This document shows positions 1 to 8,923 of a DNA stretch of 64,000 bases, piece by piece. The stretch is from Phytohabitans houttuyneae (GTDB lineage Bacteria > Actinomycetota > Actinomycetes > Mycobacteriales > Micromonosporaceae). The stretch lies in contig NZ_BLPF01000001.1 in assembly GCF_011764425.1 (NCBI RefSeq), forward strand, positions 4,703,001-4,767,000. The letters are read 5' to 3'. Below the pieces are notes generated by a model. That model was not told the origin of the DNA. It did not search any database and saw only the letters and a list, made by a program, of their open reading frames with translations. Numbering within the stretch: position 1 is the first letter of the stretch; every line of letters starts with the position of its first letter. The position numbers were made by a program, and so were the translations under genes.

Positions 1-173
1 CCCCGTGGTACGTCGTGCCCGCCGACCGTAAGTGGTACCGCGACTGGGCCGTCGCGAACATCGTGCTGGAGGCTTTCGAGGACATGGACCTGACGTACCC
101 GGACCCCGATTTCGATCTCGACGCGGAGCGTCGGCGGCTGGAAGCGGACCGCGCGCCGGCGATGACGTCGTGA
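1..173 (+). CDS. ppk2: Polyphosphate kinase 2 family protein, C-terminal end only
   Basis: The reading frame enters from outside the window and stops with TGA at 171-173; only the last 56 residues are visible. They begin PWYVVPADRKWYRDWAV, which is characteristic of the C-terminal part of PPK2 enzymes, which transfer phosphate between polyphosphate and nucleoside di- or monophosphates in the cytoplasm. The stop overlaps the GTG of the next gene as GTGA, so it is translationally coupled to a DUF47 protein and the Pit phosphate transporter. The nucleotide preference of the enzyme cannot be judged because the Walker motifs lie outside the window. Confidence 0.8.
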   Translation, partial: PWYVVPADRKWYRDWAVANIVLEAFEDMDLTYPDPDFDLDAERRRLEADRAPAMTS

Positions 174-796
174 GGTTTTCCTTCCGGCCCACGGAGGGCG
201 CCTTCTACGAGCTCTTCACCAGGGCGGCGCAAAACCACGTCCGCGGCACCGAGCTGCTCAACGAGCTCGCCCTGCCCGGTGTCGACGTGCAGTCGGTGAG
301 CGAGCGGCTCACCGAGGTCGAGCACGACAGCGACCAGATCACCCACGAGCTGTACAAGAAGATCAACTCGTCGTTCATCACACCGTTCGACCGGGAGGAC
401 ATCTACCGGCTCGGCTCGCAGCTCGACGACGTGATGGACCACCTGGAGGCCGTCGGTAACCTGCTGTACCTGTACGGCCTGACCAAGCTCCCCTCCCTGC
501 CCCGCGAGATGCACGAGCTGATCGCGGTGCTCGACGAGCAGGCCAAGCTCACCGCCGACGCGATGCCCCGGCTGAAGACGATGAAGGCGCTCGAGGACTA
601 CTGGATCGAGTGCAACCGGCTGGAAAACAACGGCGACCGGGCATACCGGATGCTGCTCGTGCGGCTCTTCTCAGGTGAGTACGACGCGTTGACCGTGCTG
701 AAGATGAAGGAGGTCGCCGACGAGCTGGAGGCGGCCTGCGACGCGTTCGAGCACGTGGCCAACACGGTCGAGACCATCGCGGTCAAGGAGTCGTAG
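170..796 (+). CDS. DUF47 / PhoU-like Pit accessory protein
   Basis: This is a 208-aa all-helical cytoplasmic protein of the DUF47 family, which is distantly related to PhoU and is usually encoded beside Pit transporters, where it is thought to modulate phosphate uptake. The GTG at 170 is chosen because it overlaps the stop of the PPK2 gene and gives MVRFSFRPTEGAFYELF, the normal family beginning and length; the open frame upstream runs through the PPK2 gene. The helical body carries family-typical stretches such as ITPFDREDIYRL (about residue 64) and ECNRLENNGDRAY. The pit gene follows after 3 bases, so the two are surely co-transcribed. Confidence 0.9.
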   Translation: MRFSFRPTEGAFYELFTRAAQNHVRGTELLNELALPGVDVQSVSERLTEVEHDSDQITHELYKKINSSFITPFDREDIYRLGSQLDDVMDHLEAVGNLLYLYGLTKLPSLPREMHELIAVLDEQAKLTADAMPRLKTMKALEDYWIECNRLENNGDRAYRMLLVRLFSGEYDALTVLKMKEVADELEAACDAFEHVANTVETIAVKES

Positions 797-799
797 TCC

Positions 800-1801
800 T
801 TGAGCGGGGAGCTCGTCGCCGTCCTCGCGGTGATCCTCATCGCGCTGGCGTTCGACTACACGAACGGGTTCCACGACGCGGCCAACGCCATCGCGACAAG
901 CGTCTCGACAAGGGCGCTCACGCCGCGCGTGGCGCTGCTGATGGCGGCCGTTGGCAACTTCGTGGGCGCGCACTTCGGCGCCGACGTCGCAAAGACCGTG
1001 GGCAGCGGGCTGGTCTCGCTGCCGACCGGGCGGGACAGCCTCAGCATCGTCTTCGCGGGCGTGCTCGGGGCGATCATGTGGAATTTGATCACCTGGTATT
1101 TCGGCCTGCCCTCCTCCTCGTCGCACGCGCTGATCGGCGGCCTCGTCGGCGCCACTCTCGCGGCGTCGGGCACGGTGCTGTGGGACGGGATCCTCGAAGA
1201 CGTGGTCCTGCCGATGATCCTCTCGCCGATGGTCGGCTTTGTCCTGGGCTTCCTGGTCATGCTGGCCGTACTGTGGATCTTCCGGCGGGGTCACCCGGCC
1301 AAGCTCAACCGCGGCTTCCGCATCGCGCAGACCTTCTCCGCGGCCGCCATGTCGGTCGGGCACGGCATGCAGGACGCGGCGAAGACGATCGGCATCGTGG
1401 TGCTCGCGCTCTACGTCGGCGGGTACCAGGACAGTGCCGAGCACATCCCGGAGTGGACGTTCTGGGCGTCGGCGACGGTGCTGGCCCTCGGCACGTACGC
1501 GGGTGGGTGGCGGATCATCCGCACGCTCGGCCGGAAGATCGTCGACCTCCGCCCCCCGGAGGGCTTCGCCGCGGAGACCGTGGCCAGCTCGGTGCTGTAC
1601 TTCAACGCGCTCGTGCTGGGCGCCCCGATCTCGACCACCCACACCATCACGTCCGCGATCATGGGGGTGGGCGCGACAAAACGCCTCTCCGCGGTGCGCT
1701 GGGAGGTGGCCGGCACGATCGTGGGCGGCTGGATACTGACGTTCCCCGCCGCCGGCCTGATGGCCAGCCTTGTGTACCTGGCAGTGCGGCCGCTCTTCTG
1801 A
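800..1801 (+). CDS. pit: Low-affinity inorganic phosphate transporter, Pit family
   Basis: This 333-aa integral membrane protein takes up phosphate as a metal-phosphate complex driven by the proton gradient. The duplicated PiT signature is visible: DYTNGFHDAANAIATSVSTR near the N-terminus and GHGMQDAAKTIG in the second half, with about ten hydrophobic segments. The start is a TTG three bases after the DUF47 stop; no ATG or GTG gives a comparable N-terminal helix (LVAVLAVILIALAFDYTNG). It is the last gene of the ppk2-DUF47-pit operon and is convergent with the oxidoreductase gene 19 bases downstream. I see no PHO box for this operon within the window; its promoter lies outside. Confidence 0.93.
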   Translation: MSGELVAVLAVILIALAFDYTNGFHDAANAIATSVSTRALTPRVALLMAAVGNFVGAHFGADVAKTVGSGLVSLPTGRDSLSIVFAGVLGAIMWNLITWYFGLPSSSSHALIGGLVGATLAASGTVLWDGILEDVVLPMILSPMVGFVLGFLVMLAVLWIFRRGHPAKLNRGFRIAQTFSAAAMSVGHGMQDAAKTIGIVVLALYVGGYQDSAEHIPEWTFWASATVLALGTYAGGWRIIRTLGRKIVDLRPPEGFAAETVASSVLYFNALVLGAPISTTHTITSAIMGVGATKRLSAVRWEVAGTIVGGWILTFPAAGLMASLVYLAVRPLF

Positions 1802-1820
1802 GCGGCCGCACCACCCTTCG

Positions 1821-2796
1821 CTACTTGTACGAGACGCCGATCTGGTCGCGGATCTGGTCGAGCAGGTCCATGACCTGGATCGTCACCGCGTGGGGCACCA
1901 GCGGGCTCTCGGTCAGTCCTTCGCGGAGGCAGCGCTGTACCTCGGCCGCCTCGTGCAGGTATCCGAGGCCGGTGCGGGGCACCTCGACGACCTCCGGCTC
2001 CGCGCCGTCGCGGTCCAGCGTGAACCGGTCGGGACGGAAGAAGGGCGGCTCCAGGACGATCCGACCCTTGGTGCCGCTCACCGTCGCGCCGAGCGCCGTC
2101 TGGCCGAGCATGCCGCTGGTGAGCGCGGCGAGGGCTCCCGAGTCGTACCCGAAAATGATCCCGGTGTTTTCGTCAGTGCCCTCGGGTCCGATCTTGGCCC
2201 AGGCGCGCACGTGCTCGGGCATGCCGAGGATCAGGTGCGCGAAGCTGACCGGGTACACGCCGAGGTCCAGCAGCGCCCCGCCGCCCAGCTCCGGCGCCCG
2301 CATGCGGTGGCTCGGCTCAAAGGGCCCGCCACGCCGAAGTCGGCGTGCACGCTGGTGACCTCGCCGATCGCGCCGTCGCGGATCAGCTCGACCATGCGCA
2401 GCACCGCCGGGTTGCACCGCATCCACATGGCCTCCATGAGGAAGGTGCCACGGTCGCGGGCCATGTCGATCAGCTCGACGGTGGTCGTGAGGTCCAGCGT
2501 GAACGGCTTTTCGCACAGCACCGCCCGCCCCGCCTCCAGCAGGATGCGCGTCGCGGCGTAGTGGGCCGAGTGCGGCGTGGCCACGTACACGACGTCGATA
2601 TCGGGGTCGTCGGCCAGCTCGCGCCAGGACCCGTACGCCCGGGGATCTCGTGCCGCCCGGCGAACGTCTGCGCCGACTCGACCGACCGCGAGCCGACCGC
2701 CACCACCTCGGCGTCGGGCAGGAGCTTCAAATCCTGCACGAACGAGGTGGCGATACCACCGGTGGCAAGGATCCCCCAACGCGTGCTTTCGCTCAT
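1821..2796 (-). pseudogene. Gfo/Idh/MocA family oxidoreductase, broken by two frameshifts
   Basis: Three overlapping minus-strand frames together encode one NAD(P)-dependent sugar or inositol-type dehydrogenase of about 325 aa. The N-terminal Rossmann part (MSESTRWGILATGGIA, start ATG at 2796) ends near 2640. The central part with the conserved CEKPFTLD motif continues in a second frame to about 2323, and the C-terminal part (RMRAPELGGGALLDLGVYP onward) lies in a third. At both junctions adding one G or C (within the CCCGGGG tract near 2640 and the GGGCCC tract near 2320) restores the expected protein. As written the gene is broken; I think sequence error is likelier than decay because the rest is fully conserved. 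Confidence 0.85.
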
Positions 2797-2850
2797 GATT
2801 CGTTCCTGCGCTCGCTCATGACACGCGATCGTACGGGCATACTGGGGCCG

Positions 2851-3672
2851 ATGACCGGGGTGGACGGGTGGCGGTTGCCGGAAGCGTTCGAGGCGCACGC
2901 GCGGCGGTATCTGGCCGGCGACAGCGAGCCACCGGCGGTGCCGCGGGTGGCCGCGACCGTCGTGCTGTTGCGGCCGGCTGACGCGGGTTTCGAGGCATAT
3001 GTGCTTCGCCGGGCGGCCTCCATGGCCTTCGCCTCCGGGATGTACGCGTTTCCCGGCGGCGGGGTCGATCCGGCCGACGCCGGAGCTGACCTGGGTTGGT
3101 CCGGCCCGTCACCCGAGGAGTGGGCACGCCGCCTCGGGCGCCCGGCGGGCGAGGCGCAGGCGGTCGTGTGCGCGGCCGTGCGCGAGGTCTTCGAAGAAGC
3201 CGGCGTGCTGCTCGCCGAGGGGGCCACCGACACCGGCAGCGACGGCTGGGAGGCCGACCGGCAGCGGCTCGTGCGCCGCGAGGAGCCGCTCGCCGCGCTG
3301 CTCGCCCGCCGCGGGCTGGTGCTCCGCTCGGACCTGCTGGGCGCGTGGGCACGCTGGATCACGCCGGAGTTCGAGGCGCGGCGCTTCGACACGTACTTCT
3401 TCGTGGCCGCCCTCCCCGACAAGCAGCTGACCCGCGACGTCTCCGGCGAGGCCGACCTCACGATGTGGGTGCGCCCCGCCGACGCGGTGGCCGGCTTCGA
3501 GCAGGGCCGGATCGCCATGCTGCCGCCCACGGTCGTCATGTTGCGCGAGCTCGCTGGGTACCCGGACATCGCCGCGGTGCTGGCCGCCGTCGCCGGCCGG
3601 GACGCCGCCACCGCCGTGACGCCCCGCCCGGAAATCGCCGCCGACGGCTCCGTCCGGCTCCGCATCAGGTAG
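2851..3672 (+). CDS. NUDIX hydrolase
   Basis: This is a 273-aa cytoplasmic protein with a Nudix fold. After FPGGGVDPAD (about residue 70), a long insertion separates the first half of the box from REVFEEAGVLL, which supplies the metal-binding glutamates; this split arrangement is typical of actinobacterial CoA-pyrophosphatase or NUDT19-like members. The substrate is therefore probably a nucleoside diphosphate derivative such as a CoA ester (inference). The ATG at 2851 is used; longer frames run back through the divergent oxidoreductase. It is convergent with pstB, separated by a strong hairpin. Confidence 0.87.
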   Translation: MTGVDGWRLPEAFEAHARRYLAGDSEPPAVPRVAATVVLLRPADAGFEAYVLRRAASMAFASGMYAFPGGGVDPADAGADLGWSGPSPEEWARRLGRPAGEAQAVVCAAVREVFEEAGVLLAEGATDTGSDGWEADRQRLVRREEPLAALLARRGLVLRSDLLGAWARWITPEFEARRFDTYFFVAALPDKQLTRDVSGEADLTMWVRPADAVAGFEQGRIAMLPPTVVMLRELAGYPDIAAVLAAVAGRDAATAVTPRPEIAADGSVRLRIR

Positions 3673-3690
3673 CGCACACACACGGCAAAA

Positions 3691-3725
3691 GACGGCCCGG
3701 CGGGCTCGAAAGCCGCCGGGCCGTC
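3691..3725. terminator. Bidirectional hairpin terminator between nudix gene and pstB
   Basis: GACGGCCCGGCGG pairs with its near-perfect complement CGCCGGGCCGTC around a short GCTCGAAAGC apex. It is preceded by CAAAA on the plus strand, so minus-strand transcripts have a short U tract. It sits exactly between two convergent genes and can serve both. Confidence 0.8.
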
Positions 3726-3737
3726 CAGGGTTGAGCC

Positions 3738-4631
3738 TCAGCCGAAGCGGCCCGTGATGTAGTCCTCGGTGCGCTTGTCGCTGGGGTTGGTGAAGAGCTT
3801 GCCGGTCTCGCTGAACTCGACGAGCCGCCCGTGCCGCACCTGCTTGTCGTCCACCTCCGCCGTGAAGAACGCCGTGTAGTGGCTCACGCGGGCTGCCTGC
3901 TGCATGTTGTGCGTGACGATGACGATCGTGTAGGTCTTCGCCAGCTCGTGCATCAGGTCTTCGATCTTGCCGGTGGCGATCGGGTCGAGGGCGGAACAGG
4001 GCTCGTCCATCAGGATCACGTCCGGGCGGACCGCGATGGTACGCGCGATGCACAGCCGCTGCTGCTGGCCGCCGGAGAGGGCGAGGCCGCTCGTCTTGAG
4101 CTTGTCCTTGACCTCGTCCCACAGCGCGGCACCGGTCAGCGCCTCCTCGACCTGGTCGTGGAGGTTGCCCTTGATGCCGTTGATGCGCAGCCCGTACGCC
4201 ACGTTGTCGAAGATGGACTTCGGAAACGGGTTGGGCTTCTGGAAGACCATGCCGATCCGGCGCCGCACCTGGATCGGGTCGACGTCCTTCGCGTACAGGT
4301 CCTGGCCGTGGTAGGTGACCTTGCCGGCCACCCGCGCGCCCGGGATGAGGTCGTTCATGCGGTTGAGGGAGCGCAGGATCGTCGACTTGCCACAGCCGGA
4401 CGGGCCGATCATCGCGGTGATCTGGTGCTGCCGGATGGGCATCGAGGTGCCGCGGACGGCCTCGTAGTTGCCGTAGTACACGCTGACGTCACGCAGGTCC
4501 ATGACGGGAGCGCCGGCAGCCTGCGGGGTGTCCACGCCGACGGAGCCCCACCCGCTGGTGGGGGCGTTGATGCTGACGGAGGGACGGTCGGTGGCGGTCA
4601 CTGTCTCCACCTTGGGTTCGGGCCTGGTCAT
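3738..4631 (-). CDS. pstB: Phosphate ABC transporter ATP-binding protein PstB
   Basis: This is the 297-aa ATPase of the high-affinity phosphate importer. Walker [10 protein letters not shown], signature LSGGQQQRL, Walker [14 protein letters not shown] and the H-loop histidine in VTHNMQQA are all present, and the C-terminus [11 protein letters not shown] is typical PstB. It carries about 40 extra N-terminal residues compared with the shortest homologues; a later in-frame ATG ([15 protein letters not shown]) would give the usual 250-aa form, so the start is not certain. The gene ends the pstS-pstC-pstA-pstB operon, one base after pstA, and would be induced on phosphate limitation through the PHO box upstream of pstS. 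Confidence 0.95.
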   Translation of the reverse strand: MTRPEPKVETVTATDRPSVSINAPTSGWGSVGVDTPQAAGAPVMDLRDVSVYYGNYEAVRGTSMPIRQHQITAMIGPSGCGKSTILRSLNRMNDLIPGARVAGKVTYHGQDLYAKDVDPIQVRRRIGMVFQKPNPFPKSIFDNVAYGLRINGIKGNLHDQVEEALTGAALWDEVKDKLKTSGLALSGGQQQRLCIARTIAVRPDVILMDEPCSALDPIATGKIEDLMHELAKTYTIVIVTHNMQQAARVSHYTAFFTAEVDDKQVRHGRLVEFSETGKLFTNPSDKRTEDYITGRFG

Positions 4632-4632
4632 G

Positions 4633-5547
4633 TCAGCGCTCCTTAATGGCGAAGCGGTTTGCGATGATGCGAGCGATGATCGTGAAGACCAGCACGATCA
4701 CGATGAGGGTCAGCGCCGCACCCCAGGCGCGGTCCTGCGCGACGTCGAACGGCTGGCTCGCGTTGCTGAAGATCTGCGCGGTGAGCGCTGTGTTTTCGCC
4801 ACTGAAGAGGTTCCAGTTGGTCTCGTTGACCGCGCCCACGACGAAGAGGATCGGCGCGGTCTCGCCGGCGGCCCGGGCGATCGCCAGCAGCGAACCGCTG
4901 GTGATGCCGGAGATCGCGGCGGGCAGGACGACCGTGACGGTGGTGCGCCACTTGCGGGCGCCGAGCGCGAGGCTGGCCTGGCGCAGCTCGTCCGGCACGA
5001 GCCGGAGCATCTCCTCCGTGCTGCGGATGACCACGGGGAGCATGAGGCAGGCGAGCGCGAGCGCGCCGGCGAAACCGCTGCGCTCCTCGAACGTGAGCAC
5101 CCAGATCGTGTAGATGAACAGGCCCATCACGATCGAGGGCACGCCGGTCATGATGTCGGCCAGCATGCGGATGAGGCGGGCGAGGGGCCGCTGCTTGCCG
5201 TACTCGTTGAGGTAGATGGCGCCCAGGACGCCGAGCGGGATGGCCATGAGGGCGGCCATGCCCGTGATGATCAGCGTGCCGATGATCGCCGGGCCCATGC
5301 CGCCACCGGACCGGCGCACCGAGATCGAGATGTCGTCGGTGAGGAACTCGAGGCTCATCACGCCGCCGCCCTTGGCGATGACCGAGTAGATCACCAGGCC
5401 GAGCGGGATGACCGCGATGACCAAGGCGAGAACGATGCCGCCCATGGCGACGTTGTTGGTGATCCGGCGGCGGGCGGAGAGGGCACGACGGCTCAGGTCG
5501 GGTGCGCCGGCACCCGGCCGGGCGACGCGTTCGGCCGTAGTCGTCAT
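4633..5547 (-). CDS. pstA: Phosphate ABC transporter permease PstA
   Basis: This 304-aa inner-membrane permease has about six hydrophobic segments. The cytoplasmic EAA-type loop that docks onto PstB is visible in the region [22 protein letters not shown] (about residues 200-225). ATG at 5547 overlaps the pstC stop as ATGA and gives [12 protein letters not shown], a short cytoplasmic tail before the first helix; the longer open frame is antisense-like sequence within pstC. With PstC it forms the membrane channel of the phosphate importer. Confidence 0.95.
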   Translation of the reverse strand: MTTTAERVARPGAGAPDLSRRALSARRRITNNVAMGGIVLALVIAVIPLGLVIYSVIAKGGGVMSLEFLTDDISISVRRSGGGMGPAIIGTLIITGMAALMAIPLGVLGAIYLNEYGKQRPLARLIRMLADIMTGVPSIVMGLFIYTIWVLTFEERSGFAGALALACLMLPVVIRSTEEMLRLVPDELRQASLALGARKWRTTVTVVLPAAISGITSGSLLAIARAAGETAPILFVVGAVNETNWNLFSGENTALTAQIFSNASQPFDVAQDRAWGAALTLIVIVLVFTIIARIIANRFAIKER

Positions 5548-6521
5548 GACACTGCCCCCTTCATCCGGATCTCGGCCCGCCGGACGATGGCCTGTGCCAC
5601 GGTGTTGATGATCACCGTCATAACGAACAGTACGACGCCGAGGCCGATCAGGGCGGCAGTAAAGGTGCCTGTCGATTCGCCGATCTGGTCGACGATCACG
5701 GCCGGCAGCGCGTTGCCGCTCGCGAAGACATTCGCGGTGATCTGCGTCGAGCTGCCGATGATCAGGGCGACCGCGATGGTCTCGCCCATCGCCCGGCCGA
5801 GGCCGAGGATGACGGCGCCGACCAGGCCGCCGAAGCTGTGCGGGAAGACCGCGCCGCGGATCATCTCCCACCGGGTGGCGCCGAGGGCCAGCGCCGCGTC
5901 CTTGTCCGCGCGCGGCACGGTGGCGAACACCTCACGCGAGATCGAGGTGATGATCGGCGTGATCATGATGGCGAGGATGAGCCCCGCGGTCATGAAGCTC
6001 CGGCCGCTGCCGACCGGCTCGCCGAAGAGCCGGCCGAGGATCGGGATGCCACCGAGGACGTCGTTGAACCAGCTGTAGATCGGGACGAGCTTCGGCGCGA
6101 CGACAAGGACGCCCCACAGGCCGAACACCACCGACGGCACGGCCGCGAGCAGGTCGATCACGGTGATCGCCGGGCCGCGGAGCCGGCGCGGGGCGAGCTC
6201 GGTGAGGAAGAGCGCGATGCCGACGGAGACCGGTACCGCGAAGATCAGAGCGATGAGCGACACGACCGCCGTGCCGTAGATGAACGCCAGCGCACCGAAG
6301 ACCTCGGCGGGCGGGTCCCAGGTGCGGCTCGTGATGAAGTCGAGGCCCATGTGGCTCAGCGCCGGCCACGCTTCTTGAGTCGTCGTGATGAGGATGAGCG
6401 CGAGCACGGCGAGCACCAGCAGGCCCGCTGCGATGGTCAACGCCATGAAGGAGCGGTCAGCGCGCGGGCCCCCGCCCCGGCTCGACAGGTTGCTGGGCGG
6501 GTCTGATGTCTGAGTCGTCAC
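5544..6521 (-). CDS. pstC: Phosphate ABC transporter permease PstC
   Basis: This is a 325-aa inner-membrane permease that partners PstA. After a 25-residue polar tail, the first helix (LTIAAGLLVLAVLALILI) and about five more follow. The EAA loop is visible as DKDAALALGATRWEMIRGAV, and the stretch GLGRAMGETIAVALIIG is highly conserved in PstC. The 86-bp gap from pstS contains a perfect 11-bp hairpin, and the last four bases overlap pstA. Confidence 0.95.
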   Translation of the reverse strand: MTTQTSDPPSNLSSRGGGPRADRSFMALTIAAGLLVLAVLALILITTTQEAWPALSHMGLDFITSRTWDPPAEVFGALAFIYGTAVVSLIALIFAVPVSVGIALFLTELAPRRLRGPAITVIDLLAAVPSVVFGLWGVLVVAPKLVPIYSWFNDVLGGIPILGRLFGEPVGSGRSFMTAGLILAIMITPIITSISREVFATVPRADKDAALALGATRWEMIRGAVFPHSFGGLVGAVILGLGRAMGETIAVALIIGSSTQITANVFASGNALPAVIVDQIGESTGTFTAALIGLGVVLFVMTVIINTVAQAIVRRAEIRMKGAVS

Positions 6522-6564
6522 GGTCCTAACTCCGGTGGCTGAGACGCCGTAGAGATGGCCCGAA

Positions 6565-6590
6565 GGGGCGGGATCGCGAGATCCCGCCCC
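6565..6590 (-). promoter_or_regulatory. Perfect hairpin in the pstS-pstC gap
   Basis: GGGGCGGGATC and GATCCCGCCCC form an 11-bp perfect stem with a 4-base loop, located 17 bases after the pstS stop and 43 bases before pstC. There is no T tract in either direction. Such structures often act as processing or partial-termination signals that leave a binding-protein mRNA more abundant than its permease mRNA; that role here is inference. Confidence 0.55.
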
Positions 6591-6607
6591 TGGGCGCTGT
6601 CATCGAA

Positions 6608-7696
6608 TCACTGGATCTTGTCGAGCTGGGCGAGCGCCTTGGTCTTGAGCGTTGCGGGCAGCGGCGCGTAGTCGACCTCGGGAGCCAGGGTCTGGCCCTC
6701 GTTCAGGATGTAGGTCACGAAGCCCTTGACCCCATCCTTCTTGGCCGCGTCCGTGTACTGCGTGCGAACGAGGATGTAGGTCGGCGCGGTGATCGGGTAG
6801 GTCGCCGCACCGGCCGCGTTCAGCGGGTCGTAGGTGAGGTCGTCCTTGACCGTCGCACCCTCCAGGGCCGCCGTGGCGCCATCGAGGCTGGCCGCGACGA
6901 ACTGGCCGTCCTTGTTCTTGATCGCGGCGAACTTGAGGCCGCTCTCCTTGGCGTCGCTGAAGTCGACGTAGCCGATCGCGCCGTCGCTCTGCTTGATGAT
7001 CTGCGCGACACCCGTGTTCTTCTGGGCGCCCTGGGTGCTGGCCGGCCAGTTGACCGTGTCGCCGCTGTCCAGCTTCCACACGTCCGGAGCGGCAGCCTTC
7101 AGGTACTTGGTGAAGTTGTTGGTCGTACCGGAGCCGTCAGCGCGGTGCGCGACCGTGATCGCCTTGTCGGGCAGCGTGACGCCCGGGTTGTCGGCGGCGA
7201 TCGCCGCGTCGTTCCACTTCTTGATGTCCGTCTGGAAGATCTTCGCGAGCGTCTCCGGGCTCAGCTGGAGCTTGTCGACGCCCGAGATGTTGTAGGAGAC
7301 GGTGATCGGCGCGGCGACGGTCGGGACGTACAGGAACGAACCCGCTGCCGGGCCGTCACTGTCCTTGACCAGGCTGTCGGTGCCGGCAAAGTCGACGAGG
7401 TTGGCCCCGAAGTCCTTCTTGCCCTGGCCCGAACCGACCGAGTTGTACGTAACCGTCAGCTTCGAAGCCACGCCCTTGAACTCGGCGATCGCCTCGGTGT
7501 AGAACGCGTTCGGGAAGCTGGCGCCACCACCCTTGATGTCGCCGGAAAGGTTGGCGTAGTCGCTGGCGCCGGCGTTGGCGTCAGTCCCGGTGCCGCCGGT
7601 GTCCGAGCTGTCGTCACTGCCACCGCAGCCGGCAAGTGCGAGCGCGGCGATCGCGACGCCGACGAGGGCGCGCCGCGAGAGCACGTTGCGGTTCAC
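6608..7696 (-). CDS. pstS: Phosphate-binding lipoprotein PstS
   Basis: This 362-aa secreted lipoprotein captures phosphate and delivers it to PstCAB. The N-terminus has arginines, a hydrophobic stretch and a lipobox ALAGC at about residue 24, followed by a Gly/Ser/Asp-rich linker. The mature part shows PstS-family motifs: GGGASFPNAFYTEAI, NSVGSGQGKKDF, HRADGSGTTNNFTKYL and QSDGAIGYVDF. ATG at 7696 is the only start that gives a proper signal peptide. It is the first gene of the pst operon, and a two-repeat PHO box lies about 92 bases upstream. Confidence 0.96.
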   Translation of the reverse strand: MNRNVLSRRALVGVAIAALALAGCGGSDDSSDTGGTGTDANAGASDYANLSGDIKGGGASFPNAFYTEAIAEFKGVASKLTVTYNSVGSGQGKKDFGANLVDFAGTDSLVKDSDGPAAGSFLYVPTVAAPITVSYNISGVDKLQLSPETLAKIFQTDIKKWNDAAIAADNPGVTLPDKAITVAHRADGSGTTNNFTKYLKAAAPDVWKLDSGDTVNWPASTQGAQKNTGVAQIIKQSDGAIGYVDFSDAKESGLKFAAIKNKDGQFVAASLDGATAALEGATVKDDLTYDPLNAAGAATYPITAPTYILVRTQYTDAAKKDGVKGFVTYILNEGQTLAPEVDYAPLPATLKTKALAQLDKIQ

Positions 7697-7787
7697 CTCA
7701 GGTAAGCCTCTCTGTTGGGATGCGTCCGGCCGTGGTTGCCGCCGGACACTGGCGACGCTAAGAGCGTGAGGTAGCCGGCTCCCACGG

Positions 7788-7809
7788 CGTGGGTGAACGA
7801 GGAGTGAAC
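7788..7809 (-). promoter_or_regulatory. PHO box upstream of pstS
   Basis: Read on the minus strand, two directly adjacent 11-base repeats occur, GTTCACTCCTC and GTTCACCCACG. This matches the GTTCACC-type 11-bp direct repeats bound by PhoP/RegX3-class regulators in actinobacteria. It lies 92-113 bases before the pstS ATG, where an activator would overlap the -35 region; a candidate -10 (CTTAGCGT) is near 7757-7764. A regulator of the right family is encoded at 44214-44897. Confidence 0.8.
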
Positions 7810-7923
7810 ACGTCTACCAGCAAAGATTGCGCAATGCTGAGGGAGAGTTGTCCGTTCCGTGAACCCAGGGGCTTGTGACGGAAATATCCGATATTGCCGG
7901 CTAGCTGTTACCCCTACGCGATG

Positions 7924-8901
7924 TCACCTTGATGTTGCCGTGACCGGATGAACAACTCGGCGGAAACTCACATCTGTGGACCAACGGGCGAACCCCAACC
8001 GGGTGTAGAGCGCCACCGCGCGTACGTTCGACTCGTCGACGTAGAGCATCGCCTGATCCAGCCCTAGCCCGCGCAGGTAGCGCAGGCCGGCCGTGGTCAG
8101 CGCGGAGCCGAGGCCGGTGCCGTGCGCGTCCGGGTCGACGCCGAGCACGTACACCTCGCCGATCGGCTCGTGCTGGTGCTCGTGGTGGTGCCCGCGGTCG
8201 CCATGGACCTTGGTCCAGTGAAAGCCGAGCAGCCGCCCGTCCCGCTCGTCCACCGCCAGCAGGAAGCCCTCCGGGTCAAACCACGGCTCCGCCATCCGCA
8301 GGCGCAGGTCGCGCAGCGTCCACCGGCCCTGGTCCGGGTGGTCGGCGAAGGCCCGGGCGTTGACCCTCACCCATGCCTCGTCGTCGGCGCCGGGGCGGAA
8401 CGGGCGCAGCGCCACCCCCTCCGGCAGCCGCGGCTCCAGCAGCGGAGCGAAGAGCGAGCGGCGCATCTGGAGCAGCACGCGGGCGCGCACGAACCCCAGG
8501 CCGAGCGCGAGTGCACCGGCCGACGGGTGGTCGCCGTGCGCCCACAACCGCAGGCGTCCGCGCGGGTCGACCTCGTCGGTGACCTCCATCGCCGCCCGCA
8601 CAAGGGCACGCCCGAGTCCGCGGCGGCGGCGCAGCGGGTGCACCACCAGCTCCGCGGCGGCGCCCTCGACCTCGTCGGTGGTATCCAGGTGCGCGTATCC
8701 GGCGAGCGCGCCGTCGTGGTCCCGCGCCAGCAGGTGTACCGCCGGCGCGTCGCCGCCGTGGCGAAGGTGGAGCACCACGTGCTCCGAGAGGGGGTACGCC
8801 CCGTCGGTGTCGCCGGCCGCCTGGGCGAGGGCGAGCACCTCTCGCACCTCTTCCGGCGTCAGCTGATCGGTCCGGGCGGCGACTGGATCAACGGAGGTCA
8901 C
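7924..8901 (-). CDS. mshD: Mycothiol synthase MshD
   Basis: This 325-aa protein has two tandem GNAT domains (about residues 15-145 and 155-320). It catalyses the last step of mycothiol synthesis, acetylation of Cys-GlcN-Ins with acetyl-CoA. The acetyl-CoA loop RRRGLGRALV is visible in domain 1 and DAHGTGLGSALT in domain 2; YVDESNVRAVALYTRLGF is the usual MshD ending. The start is GTG at 8901 (MTSVDPVAA). A His-rich insert (GDRGHHHEHQHEP) interrupts the second domain and could bind metal, but may be only a loop. mshA, the first step of the pathway, is at 36611. Confidence 0.93.
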   Translation of the reverse strand: MTSVDPVAARTDQLTPEEVREVLALAQAAGDTDGAYPLSEHVVLHLRHGGDAPAVHLLARDHDGALAGYAHLDTTDEVEGAAAELVVHPLRRRRGLGRALVRAAMEVTDEVDPRGRLRLWAHGDHPSAGALALGLGFVRARVLLQMRRSLFAPLLEPRLPEGVALRPFRPGADDEAWVRVNARAFADHPDQGRWTLRDLRLRMAEPWFDPEGFLLAVDERDGRLLGFHWTKVHGDRGHHHEHQHEPIGEVYVLGVDPDAHGTGLGSALTTAGLRYLRGLGLDQAMLYVDESNVRAVALYTRLGFARWSTDVSFRRVVHPVTATSR

Positions 8902-8923
8902 CCGCCCACCGTAAGCCGCGGCT

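Noticed and set aside
671-1642. 323-codon minus-strand frame opposite pit
   Set aside because: Arg/Asp/Glu-rich shadow of the transporter; no start context or domain.
4501-6078. 525-codon plus-strand frame opposite pstA/pstC
   Set aside because: Composition is shadow-like and the opposite strand encodes clear Pst permeases.
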